This document shows positions 16,710 through 25,762 of a stretch of 64,000 nucleotides of DNA, in pieces. The first letter of the stretch is position 1; the number at the start of each line of letters is the position of its first letter. The DNA is from DASREM01 sp035652095. GTDB lineage: Bacteria; Acidobacteriota; Terriglobia; Terriglobales; Acidobacteriaceae. The notes beneath the pieces were generated by a model. It was not told where the DNA came from. It made no database searches and saw only the letters and a program-made list of their open reading frames with translations. The position numbers and the translations under genes were made by a program. The stretch covers positions 62,001 to 126,000 of the forward strand of contig DASREM010000030.1 of NCBI GenBank assembly GCA_035652095.1. Direction: 5' to 3'.

Positions 16710-18287
16710 TCAGATTCGGCCTTTCCTGGTGTAGGCGCCTGCGGAGCGCAGCGCTCCGCGCAGTTTAGCACTCCACCCGCGGGCAAACTGAAGATCGAGG
16801 AAGCCCTCCATCTGATCAAAGAATTTGGCCCCGTATCCGTACCACCAGATTTTTTTGAGTCCCGGCAAGCGGTCGGAATCGATGTACTTGATGCGGACCA
16901 TCTCTTCGAGCCCGAAGCGCCCATGGGTGCGGCCGATGCCGCTGGCCTTCACGCCGCCATGCGGGGCTTCGCTGATGCCGAAGCAGGCGACCGTGTCATT
17001 AATCATGACTGTTCCGGCTTGCAGACGGGCCGCAATTTTTTCGGCGCGGGCGCGATCGCGGGTCCAGATGCTGGCCGCCAGGCCGTAATCGGAATCGTTT
17101 GCCAGTTCAATCGCCTGCTCCTCGGAATCGAAGGCCATGATCGGCAACACCGGCCCGAAGGTTTCTCCGCGCATGATTTCCATGTCATGCGTGACATCTG
17201 CGAGGACCGTGGGGGCGTAGAAGTTGGGTCCGAGATCCCTGCGGCGCATGCCGCCAGCGAGCACGCGCGCGCCGCAGGTGCGGGCCTCGTCCACCTGTTT
17301 CTCGACTATTGCAAGCTGGCGATCGTGGATCATGGGACCGACGTCAACTTCTTCGCTCATGCCATTGCCCTGGCGAAGCTGCTTGGTCTTGCGGACGCAG
17401 GCGTCGAGAAACTGATCGTAGATTTTGCGGTGCACATAGCAGCGCTCAACCGAGAGGCAAGTCTGCCCGGCATTGACGAATGCGCCCCAGACCGCGCCGC
17501 TCGAGGCGACGTCGATGTCGGCGTCCTCGAGCACCAGCATGGGATCTTTGCCGCCGAGTTCGAGCACTACGGGCAGCAGGCGGGCCGCGGCCGCCTGCGC
17601 AATGCGCTTTCCGGTCCCAACGCTGCCGGTGAAAATGAGCTTGTCGATGTCCGACGCGATCAAAGCGGCTCCGGTGGCGCCGTCGCCGAGAACGACCTGA
17701 AAAAGGTCTTCGGGAACTCCGGCCCGGCGCAGCAGGGATTGCAGCTCGAGCGCGACCAGGGAAGTAAATTCCGAGGGCTTCAGGACAACGGCGTTTCCAG
17801 CGACCAGCGCCGCCAGGGTTTCGGTGGCGGGAATCGAAAATGGATAGTTCCAGGGCGAGATGATGCCGATTACGCCGAACGGTTCGCGGACGATGCGACC
17901 GGCCTTGGTCTTCATCGCGACATTCGCGTGAGGGACTGGCTCATCGCGCAACAACGCGTGCGCGTTGCGAATGCAGAACCCGGCAGCATCGAGCACCACC
18001 AAGACTTCTGTAAGCAGAGCTTCGACGCGGGGCTTGCCTGCCTCTTGCGTGATCTGCGCAGCGATTTGGGTTTTGCGGGAGTGAAGCAGTTGCTGAAAGT
18101 CTCGAAGGGCACCGATACGCTTTCTCACCCCAAGCCGCTGCCAGGAAGGCTGTGCGGCCCGTGCCCGCTCTACAGCCGCATGGACTTCGTCGTCGCTGGC
18201 GCAGGCCATCTCACGCAGCACCTCGCCCGTGGCCGGATTGGTGGAGCCGATTTTGCGCAGGGCGCCGAGTTGGACATCCGTCGCCAT
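16710..18287 (-). CDS. Aldehyde dehydrogenase (succinate-semialdehyde-like group)
   Basis: A 525-residue ALDH with Asn147 (SPWNYP), Lys170, the FTGSVGTG cofactor loop (219-226), Glu243 (LELGGK) and nucleophile Cys277 (NAGQTCLSVERCYV). The GQTC context and PHGGVKASGIGRTHG end resemble coniferyl/benzaldehyde or aliphatic aldehyde dehydrogenases. It has a 40-residue extension after the usual end, ending in RGALRSAGAYTRKG, containing no motif. It is only about 34% like the first aldehyde dehydrogenase by eye, so not a recent duplicate. Paired with the DinB-like gene. Confidence 0.92.
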   Translation of the reverse strand: MATDVQLGALRKIGSTNPATGEVLREMACASDDEVHAAVERARAAQPSWQRLGVRKRIGALRDFQQLLHSRKTQIAAQITQEAGKPRVEALLTEVLVVLDAAGFCIRNAHALLRDEPVPHANVAMKTKAGRIVREPFGVIGIISPWNYPFSIPATETLAALVAGNAVVLKPSEFTSLVALELQSLLRRAGVPEDLFQVVLGDGATGAALIASDIDKLIFTGSVGTGKRIAQAAAARLLPVVLELGGKDPMLVLEDADIDVASSGAVWGAFVNAGQTCLSVERCYVHRKIYDQFLDACVRKTKQLRQGNGMSEEVDVGPMIHDRQLAIVEKQVDEARTCGARVLAGGMRRRDLGPNFYAPTVLADVTHDMEIMRGETFGPVLPIMAFDSEEQAIELANDSDYGLAASIWTRDRARAEKIAARLQAGTVMINDTVACFGISEAPHGGVKASGIGRTHGRFGLEEMVRIKYIDSDRLPGLKKIWWYGYGAKFFDQMEGFLDLQFARGWSAKLRGALRSAGAYTRKGRI

Positions 18288-18375
18288 GGAAGCAGTTTAG
18301 ATCATGCCGGGCGAGATGTCGGTGATGAGTCGCCTTACCATTGTGGGCAGGAACGGACCATCCACAATCGAACCC

Positions 18376-20193
18376 TCATCCTTTCTCTTGCACTTGCGGC
18401 GAAAGTGCGGCGAGGGTCTTACCCTCTTTAGATCCACCTTGCATCAGTTCGACGATCATCGCAAACAACTGGTTCCGGGTCTCCACTCGGACTCCCGCGC
18501 GAGTGATGTAACGGATGATGATGTCGACCCCGGCTCCTGCCGGCCTGAGATTCACCGAAGGCATGGCGCTAAACTGCGGCGAGCCTACTTCATGCGTCAC
18601 CCTCTTCCATTCCGCTTCCGCCGTCTTCGCGTCCGCTTCCGTGATCTTGATGGTCGTTTCGTAAATCCCCTTGAGGAGAGAATGAGTATTCGTGCCCGGG
18701 GGAACGCTTACCTTAATCTCGTCCCACATCCACTGCCCTACGGTTGAGAAGTTGAAATATTTGCCGCGGATGGCATAGCCGTTCAAAAACGAGACTCTTC
18801 TCCCTGTGGGATGGCCATGCGCGGTCCAGTTCCCGGTCTCCAGCAGCCAGGTGCGGAACAGGCCAAGCTGTACCACCTCGCCGCCGACACCATCAATCTC
18901 GACCCAGTCCCTCACCCTCACTCCGTTTGGTCCCATCAAAACAAACCAGCCGCAGAATGCCAGGATGAAATCCTGAAAGACCACCGTCAGTCCGGCTGTC
19001 ACCAGGCCCAGTATGGTTGGCATCTGCTGGGGTACACCGAAGATGATCAGCAGGATGAGTAACAGGCCGACCAGTTGCGTGCCCAGGTTTAGAACCGTTT
19101 TCAACGTGTGCTTTTGCCGAGGGTCGTGAACCATCCGCTCTAACGCGAGTTGCAGACCCCAGCCCGCCAGGATCACCAGAATGCAGATGGCCGCAATCAA
19201 CACCAGCGACTGCAAGATCAGGTGAATGGCGATTCTTTGCTGTAATTCGACTTGCTCTCCCCATCGCCCGTAGAGAGCCACAAGCTGCTGCTGCGCCCCC
19301 AGGCGATCACCGAGAATGCTCAGGATATTCTGTTGCGCGCTTATCCGTTGCAGCCGATCGATGCGTTCGGAAGTTGACTCTCCTACGGGCTTTGCAGCGA
19401 GGGCAGCCGTTTCTGCCTTCAGCCGTGCGTCATCCTCAGTGAGGGCGGACACGTCGGCCCTGGCCAACTGCTGAGCCTGCCCAATCAACCGCTTGCGGTT
19501 GCGCAGCGAGTACCAGGTGGAGAGCTGCTGCGCTAACGTCTTGTACTGCTCGGCTGAGGCAACGGCCGTCTGCCCGTCGTCCCGGGAGGCTTTATCCCAG
19601 TACTGCTTCATGGCAGCCTGGCGCGCCGCAAGTTCCTGCTGAAGCTTGACTCTCTGATCTCCGCTTTCGCGGGCGAGGTCCTCCACCGAATCCGCCAGCT
19701 CGGCCTGGTCGAGGCTCAGTTGCGCCTTTGCAATCTCAAGGTCGCTGGGGTTGGAAGCTGTGCGCGCCGATTTTGTGTCCGCGTTTGCGCTGAGTAACGC
19801 GATCCGAGCCTCATCGTTCTTGACGGTCTGCTGGAGCTCGCTGACCCTTTGCTGCAATGCCAAGGCCTTGCCGCTTAAAGTTGGCTTTGCCAGGCTTGCC
19901 TGCCGCAGAGACTGTGAGAACGCCTGGTCGACTTCGTGGTCCGCGAGACGTTCGGCGTCCCTGGCGAGTTTCCTCTCCTCGGCCGACTGTGCCAAAGCGG
20001 CCAGAGTCGCCGCCGTCTGCCAGGGCCGCTGATCCACAACTCCAAGCGGCACATAGGCTCCCGTCCAGTTCCCCTTTCGAGCTTGCAGAAACGGAAGGTA
20101 TTCCATCACACCGCGAGTCATAAACGCGCCGGCCAGGGTGACGACCAGCACAATCAGCATGACTAGCACAATCACCCTGCGGGACCGATTCAT
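18376..20193 (-). CDS. MscS-family mechanosensitive channel with long coiled-coil periplasmic part
   Basis: About 605 residues from the ATG at 20193, which has GAGG seven bases upstream. One N-terminal helix (about 8-27) is followed by a long Ala/Gln/Glu-rich coiled coil (about 60-320). Then come three transmembrane helices (about 335-430) with a pore-lining GLVTAGLTVVFQDFILAF, and the MscS beta domain (RVRDWVEIDGVGGEVVQLGL). The C-terminal alpha-beta part is present. The long coiled coil is like large MscK-type channels, but here it is probably soluble periplasmic. It should release solutes on hypo-osmotic shock. Confidence 0.9.
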   Translation of the reverse strand: MNRSRRVIVLVMLIVLVVTLAGAFMTRGVMEYLPFLQARKGNWTGAYVPLGVVDQRPWQTAATLAALAQSAEERKLARDAERLADHEVDQAFSQSLRQASLAKPTLSGKALALQQRVSELQQTVKNDEARIALLSANADTKSARTASNPSDLEIAKAQLSLDQAELADSVEDLARESGDQRVKLQQELAARQAAMKQYWDKASRDDGQTAVASAEQYKTLAQQLSTWYSLRNRKRLIGQAQQLARADVSALTEDDARLKAETAALAAKPVGESTSERIDRLQRISAQQNILSILGDRLGAQQQLVALYGRWGEQVELQQRIAIHLILQSLVLIAAICILVILAGWGLQLALERMVHDPRQKHTLKTVLNLGTQLVGLLLILLIIFGVPQQMPTILGLVTAGLTVVFQDFILAFCGWFVLMGPNGVRVRDWVEIDGVGGEVVQLGLFRTWLLETGNWTAHGHPTGRRVSFLNGYAIRGKYFNFSTVGQWMWDEIKVSVPPGTNTHSLLKGIYETTIKITEADAKTAEAEWKRVTHEVGSPQFSAMPSVNLRPAGAGVDIIIRYITRAGVRVETRNQLFAMIVELMQGGSKEGKTLAALSPQVQEKG

Positions 20194-20556
20194 GTGCACA
20201 CCTCTTGGTTTAGAGCTCTGGTTGACTTTATCGCAAACCGAGGACGTGGTGTTCGAGGATTCCTGGTTCTTGTTGTCGGACTTCTCTCGACATGGGCGAG
20301 TGAGCAGTGGGTATTGCGGGACGTGAGGAACCCGTGGGCCCGGGCCGGTTTCGACGGCTCACGTCCCAATCGCGCCGGTTCCACTCGGGCATGAGACGAT
20401 GCGTTCAAAAAACAGAACACGAGGTTGGAGAAATTCCCGTCGAAGAAGCGGCCGATAAATTTTCCCCGACAATCACTGATTCGGTGTGCCCTGGTGTGGT
20501 TCATTAGAAGCGAATTCGATCACGTTCCCAAAAAATCAAAGACCCAGGTGAATCGC
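20194..20556. other. Divergent intergenic region
   Basis: This 363-bp stretch lies between the divergent MscS gene and the secreted repeat protein and should carry both promoters. Short open frames here have no SD, no hydrophobic or domain signature and overlap in several frames, so I do not call a gene. Confidence 0.5.
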
Positions 20557-21489
20557 ATGAGGACCTTGAAGCTGATCATTTTCGCTTTGTTCACGTTGTC
20601 GCTCACCGCGAACGCGGCCAACGTTGTATTTCAAGTGAAACCGATAAATTTGTCGAACGGGTGGCGAGTGACCGGGACCATTACTACGGACGGGACCACG
20701 GGCGCAGTCAGCTCTGCCAACATTATTGCGTGGAACCTGAAAGTGGTGCAGACCACCGACATGGTGTGGACCGAGAAGGACAGCAACGCGCTGAATATCT
20801 CTGGAGTATCCAGCGATGGCAACCGTATTTTTGTGAGCACTTCACCAGACGGCATTCGGGATGGCGGAACGTTATTTTTCAGCCGAGGCGGAGGCGGGGG
20901 TGGCATCGCGACCAATGCTGTGATTGCTGACTTCACGCAATTGAGCCTGAATCTTGGTTATGGGATGGGCGGAATCGCTGGATGGCAGGACGAGATTGGC
21001 GGTCTGAACTACGTCGGACTGAATCAGAAAAATCACAGCCGGTATCGCGCGGGATCACTGCTGGCGGGCCAGCCCAATGTATTCCGAGTCATCGTGCCTG
21101 TCATAGCCACCGATCCAGTTCTGATGACGATCTTTGGCACGGTCACGACCGATGGAACGGTTGGAGCACTGAACCCGGCCAACTTCCTGGCGTGGAACAT
21201 CACTGCGCGGAATCAACTGATCACTTACTACACCGAGGCCAACAGCACAGTCCTGAACGCGGCGGGCATTACGTCCGACGGCCTGACGTTGAACGTCGCT
21301 CACCAGGGAGGCAAGTTCAACATCGGAATTTCCGCAACCCGGCCCACGTTCGTGACGTTAGCTGATTTCACGGATCCAACAACGCCGAATGGATTCGCGA
21401 ACTACTACCTAGGCAATTACGGCGTTATGGGGGAGAAAACTCCATTGGTCGGTAACAACGCGAAGCAGTACACAGTGGCGAAGCAATAG
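20557..21489 (+). CDS. Secreted protein with two tandem copies of a beta-type domain
   Basis: From the ATG at 20557 the product is 310 residues with a signal peptide (MRTLKLIIFALFTLSLTANA). Two homologous halves follow: GTITTDGTTGAVSSANIIAWNL (first) and GTVTTDGTVGALNPANFLAWNI (second), each about 120 residues. The order TTDGT-x-GA-L--ANF-AWN is also found in PEP-CTERM-type secreted proteins of other phyla, but no sorting signal is seen at this C-terminus (ends KQYTVAKQ). Function unknown. The reading frame is open upstream to 20425, but that segment lacks a signal sequence. Confidence 0.8.
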   Translation: MRTLKLIIFALFTLSLTANAANVVFQVKPINLSNGWRVTGTITTDGTTGAVSSANIIAWNLKVVQTTDMVWTEKDSNALNISGVSSDGNRIFVSTSPDGIRDGGTLFFSRGGGGGGIATNAVIADFTQLSLNLGYGMGGIAGWQDEIGGLNYVGLNQKNHSRYRAGSLLAGQPNVFRVIVPVIATDPVLMTIFGTVTTDGTVGALNPANFLAWNITARNQLITYYTEANSTVLNAAGITSDGLTLNVAHQGGKFNIGISATRPTFVTLADFTDPTTPNGFANYYLGNYGVMGEKTPLVGNNAKQYTVAKQ

Positions 21490-21569
21490 GCCGTCAGAGT
21501 CTGGTGCTGGGGCAGGGACGCCGCGCTGTAGAGTTCGACCGGGCAGCGGGCGCGGCCCTTACCGGATCC

Positions 21570-22400
21570 TTACTGCTCAATGAACTTCAGCACCGGGCCC
21601 CAGAATGCATCGCTGGGGTCTTTGAACGGGGCATTGTGCTGGACGTCGCGCACCAGAACCCACTGCTTCGGCTCGTAAGCAGCCTCGAAGACCTGCTTCG
21701 CGCCTTGGAGCGGATTTACGTTGTCAACATCGCTGTGAATCACCAGCAGCGGCGCATGCACTTTGGCCACATTCTTCAGGTTGTTCCAGACATCGGGAAC
21801 CAGATAGGTCTCCCATTCCGGAGTGCCGCGATGTCGGCTGGCATCGCGGATCGATGTGAACGGGCTGGCCAGAACCACGCAGGACGGAATCGGCCGAAAG
21901 CTGTGAATGGAATCCAGCAGCGGTCCATTGCCCAGGGAGAAGCCAAAGATACAGCGTCGTCCATCGGGAAATTTCGATAAGAAATATTGGTAGGCTGCGA
22001 CCGAATCTTCATCCACATTCTCAATGGTGCCGGGGCGCGAGCTGTTGCCGTGTCCCGAATAATCAAACACCAGCGAGGATACGCAGTGGTCATATAGATA
22101 TTTCTGGGCCTTGACCCAAAGGGAGATGGTCTCTCCCACGCCGTGAAAGATCAGCAGGGCGGGCCGCGTGGCACATGTCTGCGGCGCCGTCACCAGAAAA
22201 CCGTCGAGCTGACGATTATCCTGGCTGGGAATAGTGACATGGTCGTAGGGGATTACCAGGTCCTTGGGAGTTTCCGGCCCGTTGGGCCCGGTGGTGAGAA
22301 ATTTTCGAGCGGTCACCCGCAGCACCACGTCGCGGCATCCGGTACAGCTCACGAGTGCCAGCGCGATCGCCAGCCATGCCGCTTTGCGCAGTGATTTCAC
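21570..22400 (-). CDS. Lipoprotein alpha/beta hydrolase
   Basis: A 276-residue serine hydrolase with a lipobox near residues 16-19 (LVSC), so it is probably membrane-anchored. The alpha/beta fold shows LLIFHGVGETI (oxyanion hole), nucleophile Ser in FGFSLGNGPL (about 155), an acid in VIHSDVDNVNP and a His near the C-terminus in VQHNAPF. Substrate unknown. The start is a GTG at 22400 with GGAGGAAA four bases upstream. It follows truA on the same strand, separated by only 15 bp. Confidence 0.85.
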   Translation of the reverse strand: MKSLRKAAWLAIALALVSCTGCRDVVLRVTARKFLTTGPNGPETPKDLVIPYDHVTIPSQDNRQLDGFLVTAPQTCATRPALLIFHGVGETISLWVKAQKYLYDHCVSSLVFDYSGHGNSSRPGTIENVDEDSVAAYQYFLSKFPDGRRCIFGFSLGNGPLLDSIHSFRPIPSCVVLASPFTSIRDASRHRGTPEWETYLVPDVWNNLKNVAKVHAPLLVIHSDVDNVNPLQGAKQVFEAAYEPKQWVLVRDVQHNAPFKDPSDAFWGPVLKFIEQ

Positions 22401-22415
22401 ATTTCCTCCCCAGCG

Positions 22416-23168
22416 TCAGTAATCCACATTTACCAGAAACAGGCCGCTGGCCGGAGCCGTCGCCCCTGCTGCCGACCGGTTGCGTGCTTCCAGAATACGA
22501 CCGATATCGGCGGGCTGCAGCGTTCCTTTTCCGACCAGCACAAAGGTACCAACAAGATTACGCACCATGTGGTGAAGGAAGCCGGAGCCGTGGACGGTGT
22601 AGACGAACTCGTCGCCCTCGCGCTGCCATGCGCTGCTGAAGATCTCGCGCAGGTTGGAGGCTTCCTCCTCAGCGCGTCCGCGCTCGGGATCGACCGCAGC
22701 AAATGAGGTGAAATCGTGCTGCCCGCTCACCTGGGCGGCGGCCTCGCGCATGGACTCTTCCTGCAGAGGATACGGGTAGTGCCAGACATAGCGCGCCAGG
22801 AACGGCGGGCAGACCGACTCGCGATACATGCGATAGCGATAGGTCTTGCCGCGGGCGGATTTACGGGCATGGAACTCGAGCGGCGCCTCGGCGACCTCGA
22901 GCACCCGAATCGAGGCCGGCAGCAAGTCGTTGAGGGCGGTCAGGAAATTCTGGGTGGGAATGTGGGAGTCAGTTGCAAAGGTGGCGACCTGGCCCAGCGC
23001 GTGCACTCCGGCGTCGGTGCGTCCGGAGCCTTGCGGCAAGACCTTTTCTCCGGTAAGCCGTCCAATAACAGACGCTAACGTGCCCTGTATGGTAGGGGCG
23101 CCGGGCTGAACTTGCCAGCCGGAGAACTCCGAGCCGTCATATGCCAGGACGAGTTTGAGATTGCGCAT
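22416..23168 (-). CDS. truA: tRNA pseudouridine(38-40) synthase
   Basis: A 250-residue TruA. It converts uridines 38, 39 and 40 of the tRNA anticodon stem to pseudouridine. The N-terminal VLAYDGSEFSGWQVQPGAPTIQG, the catalytic Asp52 in GSGRTDAGVHALGQ, the RGKTYRYRMY region and the C-terminal HGSGFLHHMVRNLVGT are all conserved. It is the first gene of a truA-hydrolase pair. Confidence 0.97.
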   Translation of the reverse strand: MRNLKLVLAYDGSEFSGWQVQPGAPTIQGTLASVIGRLTGEKVLPQGSGRTDAGVHALGQVATFATDSHIPTQNFLTALNDLLPASIRVLEVAEAPLEFHARKSARGKTYRYRMYRESVCPPFLARYVWHYPYPLQEESMREAAAQVSGQHDFTSFAAVDPERGRAEEEASNLREIFSSAWQREGDEFVYTVHGSGFLHHMVRNLVGTFVLVGKGTLQPADIGRILEARNRSAAGATAPASGLFLVNVDY

Positions 23169-23455
23169 GCGAGAACTTTCGCGTCCTGCCGCGGCTCTGG
23201 TTCATCCAAAACTGTTTTGCCATTGCCGCCAATTCAGGCTGAGCACACAGGTTTTGGCGGAGGACCCGGGCAAGCCCACGGTCAGCTATACTAATGCACT
23301 TCCCGCTTCGCAATGGCTTGCGCCCAGGTCCGGTTCGCCGCGGCGCAAAAAAAGTGAAACAAGGCGCGCCTGTTTTGCGTACCTAGGGTGCGTGACCCGG
23401 CACGCTTATTGACGTTCTTACATCCAGAGATGCATTAATCCATGGAGATAAACGA

Positions 23456-25543
23456 ATGCGTTTGCTTCGCTTGAATCATCTGCGGCTGCTCGCGACGGGG
23501 TGCCTGGCGGGCGCCTTGGCGACGGCCGGGTGGGCACAGGTTGCCTCGCAACAAGAACTACCCTCGTCGCCAAGTTCGCAAAGTACGGCGCCACGGCAGT
23601 TGTTGCTTTCCGATTACACCAAGCCGAAGAGCCATTTCCCGAATCCTGTTTCGCCGTACACTCCGCGGCATCTGCCGCCGCCGATTCTGAGCAATACGCC
23701 TCGCATCAACGATCTGCTGAAAAACGGCAAGCTGTATATCTCGATCAACGATGCAGTGGCGCTGGCGCTGGAGAACAACCTGGACATCGGCATTGCCCGC
23801 TACAACCTGAGCGTGGCCGATACCGATATTCTGCGCGCCAAGGCGGGAGCCTCCATTCTCGGTGTCCCGACCGGCATCGTGCAAGGCACACCCGGCGGAG
23901 GCGTTGGCGGACTGGGCGCAACTTCGAACGGCTCCGGGCCTGGTGGAACGACGGCGGCCTCGGGCGGGGCGGGCGCAGGCGCAGGCGGACTGGTCAGTTC
24001 GACGCTGGGCATCGGCCCGACCATTACAAGCTTCGATCCGGTGATCACGGGCAGCGGACAAATCGATCATGCCACCATCAAATGCACCAGCCCATTCTGC
24101 GGAACCCAGCAGAATTCGACAACGGCGAATTTCTCTTATCTGCAGGGCTTTCAGTGGGGCACGAACATGCTGGTGGGATTCAATAACTCGCGCGTAACCA
24201 CCAACAACCCGATTCAGCTGGTGAGTCCGACGCTGTCGTCGAATTTCCAGTTTCGCCTGACGCAGCACCTGCTGCAGGGACTGGGCTTCGCCCCCAACAC
24301 ACGATTCATCCGCATCGCCAAGAATGACCGTGAGATTTCCGACGTCGCATTTCGTCTGCAGGTGACCTTCACCGTGGACCAGATCCAGAACCTGTATTGG
24401 GATCTTGTGTTCGCGTATGAAAACCTGCTGGTGCAGAAATCGGCGCTGGCGCTGGCCCAGAAAACGCTGTCGGACACGCAGAAGCAGGTGGATATCGGCA
24501 GTCTCGCGCCGATCGAGATCGTGCGCGCACAAAGCACGGTCGCCACCAACCAGCAGAGTTTGATTGTGGCGGAGACCAATCTCGCGCTGCAACAACTGCT
24601 GATGAAGAACGCGCTGAGCCGAACCCTGGTGGATCCGGCGCTGGCCGATGCCGAAGTGATCCCGACCGACACCATGGATATTCCGGCAGTGGAACCGGTC
24701 TTCACCACGCAGGACCTGGTGAATGACGCGTTGAATCACCGGCCGGAGTTGTCGGAAGCGCGCATTAACCTGACCAACAGCGAAATCAGCAGCAAGGCGA
24801 TTCGTAACTCTTTGCTTCCGTCGCTGGATTTCTTTGCCTACTACGGCGGTTCCGGCCAGGGAGGCGTTCAGAACCCGGCAGCCACTTGTACTGCGAATAC
24901 TCCACCGGAATTCCAGAACTTCTGCAGTCCTCCGGGAACCATTCCCAGCACCAGCTACGGCGGAACGTTCAGTCAGTTGTTCGACTCCACGGCGCCGGAC
25001 AAGGGGGTGGGGCTTTCGTTGACGATCCCGTTGCGAAACCGGTCGGCGCAGGCCACGCAGATAAGGTCGGAACTGGAATACCGCCAGGCGCAGATGCGGG
25101 TGCAGCAGATCGAAAACACAGTGCGCATTGAAGTGCGGAATGCGCAGTTCACGGTGCAGCAGAACCGGGCGGCGGTTTCGGCGGCGCAGGCTGCGGTCGA
25201 ACTGGCAAAACAGTCGCTCGATGCCGAGCAGAAGAAGTACGCGCTGGGCGCCTCGACCACAACTTTGGTCCTGCAGAACCAGACCAGCCTGACCCAGGCC
25301 GAGTCGAACCTGGTCGCGGCGCTGGCAAACTACGAGAAGTCGCACGTTGAACTGGACCGCGCGACCGGCCTGCTGCTGGACCATGCGGGAGTTTCGATTG
25401 CGGATGCGGAGCGGGGACAGGTCACACACATGCCGAACATTCCGTTTGTCGCGCCGCGGAAAGATCCGGTGAGTCAGCCGCTGCCCAAGCCGGGCCAGCC
25501 CCAACCACAGAACCAGCAACAGCCCCAGACACAACCACAGTAG
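23456..25543 (+). CDS. TolC-family outer membrane protein (first of a tandem pair)
   Basis: A 695-residue TolC-like trimeric channel subunit, longer than E. coli TolC (about 490). A signal peptide (about 1-27) is followed by a Pro-rich segment, then the first repeat (SINDAVALALENNLDI, about 97-112). A Gly/Ser-rich insert of about 35 residues (144-178) is placed where the outer-membrane barrel begins, followed by STLGIGPTITSFDPVITGS. The second repeat includes NDALNHRPELSEARINL and a long coiled coil (RIEVRNAQFTVQQNRAAVSAA). The C-terminal tail is Pro/Gln-rich. No adaptor or pump gene is adjacent. SD GGAGA precedes the ATG. Confidence 0.92.
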   Translation: MRLLRLNHLRLLATGCLAGALATAGWAQVASQQELPSSPSSQSTAPRQLLLSDYTKPKSHFPNPVSPYTPRHLPPPILSNTPRINDLLKNGKLYISINDAVALALENNLDIGIARYNLSVADTDILRAKAGASILGVPTGIVQGTPGGGVGGLGATSNGSGPGGTTAASGGAGAGAGGLVSSTLGIGPTITSFDPVITGSGQIDHATIKCTSPFCGTQQNSTTANFSYLQGFQWGTNMLVGFNNSRVTTNNPIQLVSPTLSSNFQFRLTQHLLQGLGFAPNTRFIRIAKNDREISDVAFRLQVTFTVDQIQNLYWDLVFAYENLLVQKSALALAQKTLSDTQKQVDIGSLAPIEIVRAQSTVATNQQSLIVAETNLALQQLLMKNALSRTLVDPALADAEVIPTDTMDIPAVEPVFTTQDLVNDALNHRPELSEARINLTNSEISSKAIRNSLLPSLDFFAYYGGSGQGGVQNPAATCTANTPPEFQNFCSPPGTIPSTSYGGTFSQLFDSTAPDKGVGLSLTIPLRNRSAQATQIRSELEYRQAQMRVQQIENTVRIEVRNAQFTVQQNRAAVSAAQAAVELAKQSLDAEQKKYALGASTTTLVLQNQTSLTQAESNLVAALANYEKSHVELDRATGLLLDHAGVSIADAERGQVTHMPNIPFVAPRKDPVSQPLPKPGQPQPQNQQQPQTQPQ

Positions 25544-25571
25544 AACCTTGATCGTCAGAACCTTGATCGTC
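25542..25571 (+). repeat. 15-bp perfect tandem duplication
   Basis: AGAACCTTGATCGTC occurs twice head to tail, starting within the stop codon of the first TolC gene and ending at the terminator stem. It may be a replication slip. Confidence 0.8.
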
Positions 25572-25577
25572 TCCGAG

Positions 25578-25606
25578 GCGCCGCCGAGCAGGCGGCGCTT
25601 TTCTTT
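25578..25606 (+). terminator. Intrinsic terminator after the first TolC gene
   Basis: An 8-bp GC stem (GCGCCGCC with GGCGGCGC, 5-nt loop GAGCA) is followed by TTTTCTTT. This is a textbook factor-independent terminator and implies that the second TolC gene has its own promoter. A TATAAT box is visible at 25678-25683, but no good -35 at 17 bp. Confidence 0.85.
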
Positions 25607-25762
25607 GCCCCCGGTTCCGGATCTGCGGCCGCACAGTTCTTCTACACTTCTTTACGTAAGCCGCTTTCTCCGCTCTCTATAATCCTCTCGAACGAGTATC
25701 CAATACTGGCGCGCAGGACTGTAATCGTTCCTGCGCTCTTGTTTTTGGGAGGAGAGTTGATC

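Noticed and set aside
16257..18431. 724-codon plus-strand frame opposite the aldehyde dehydrogenase
   Set aside because: The minus-strand enzyme has all catalytic residues, so this is a shadow.
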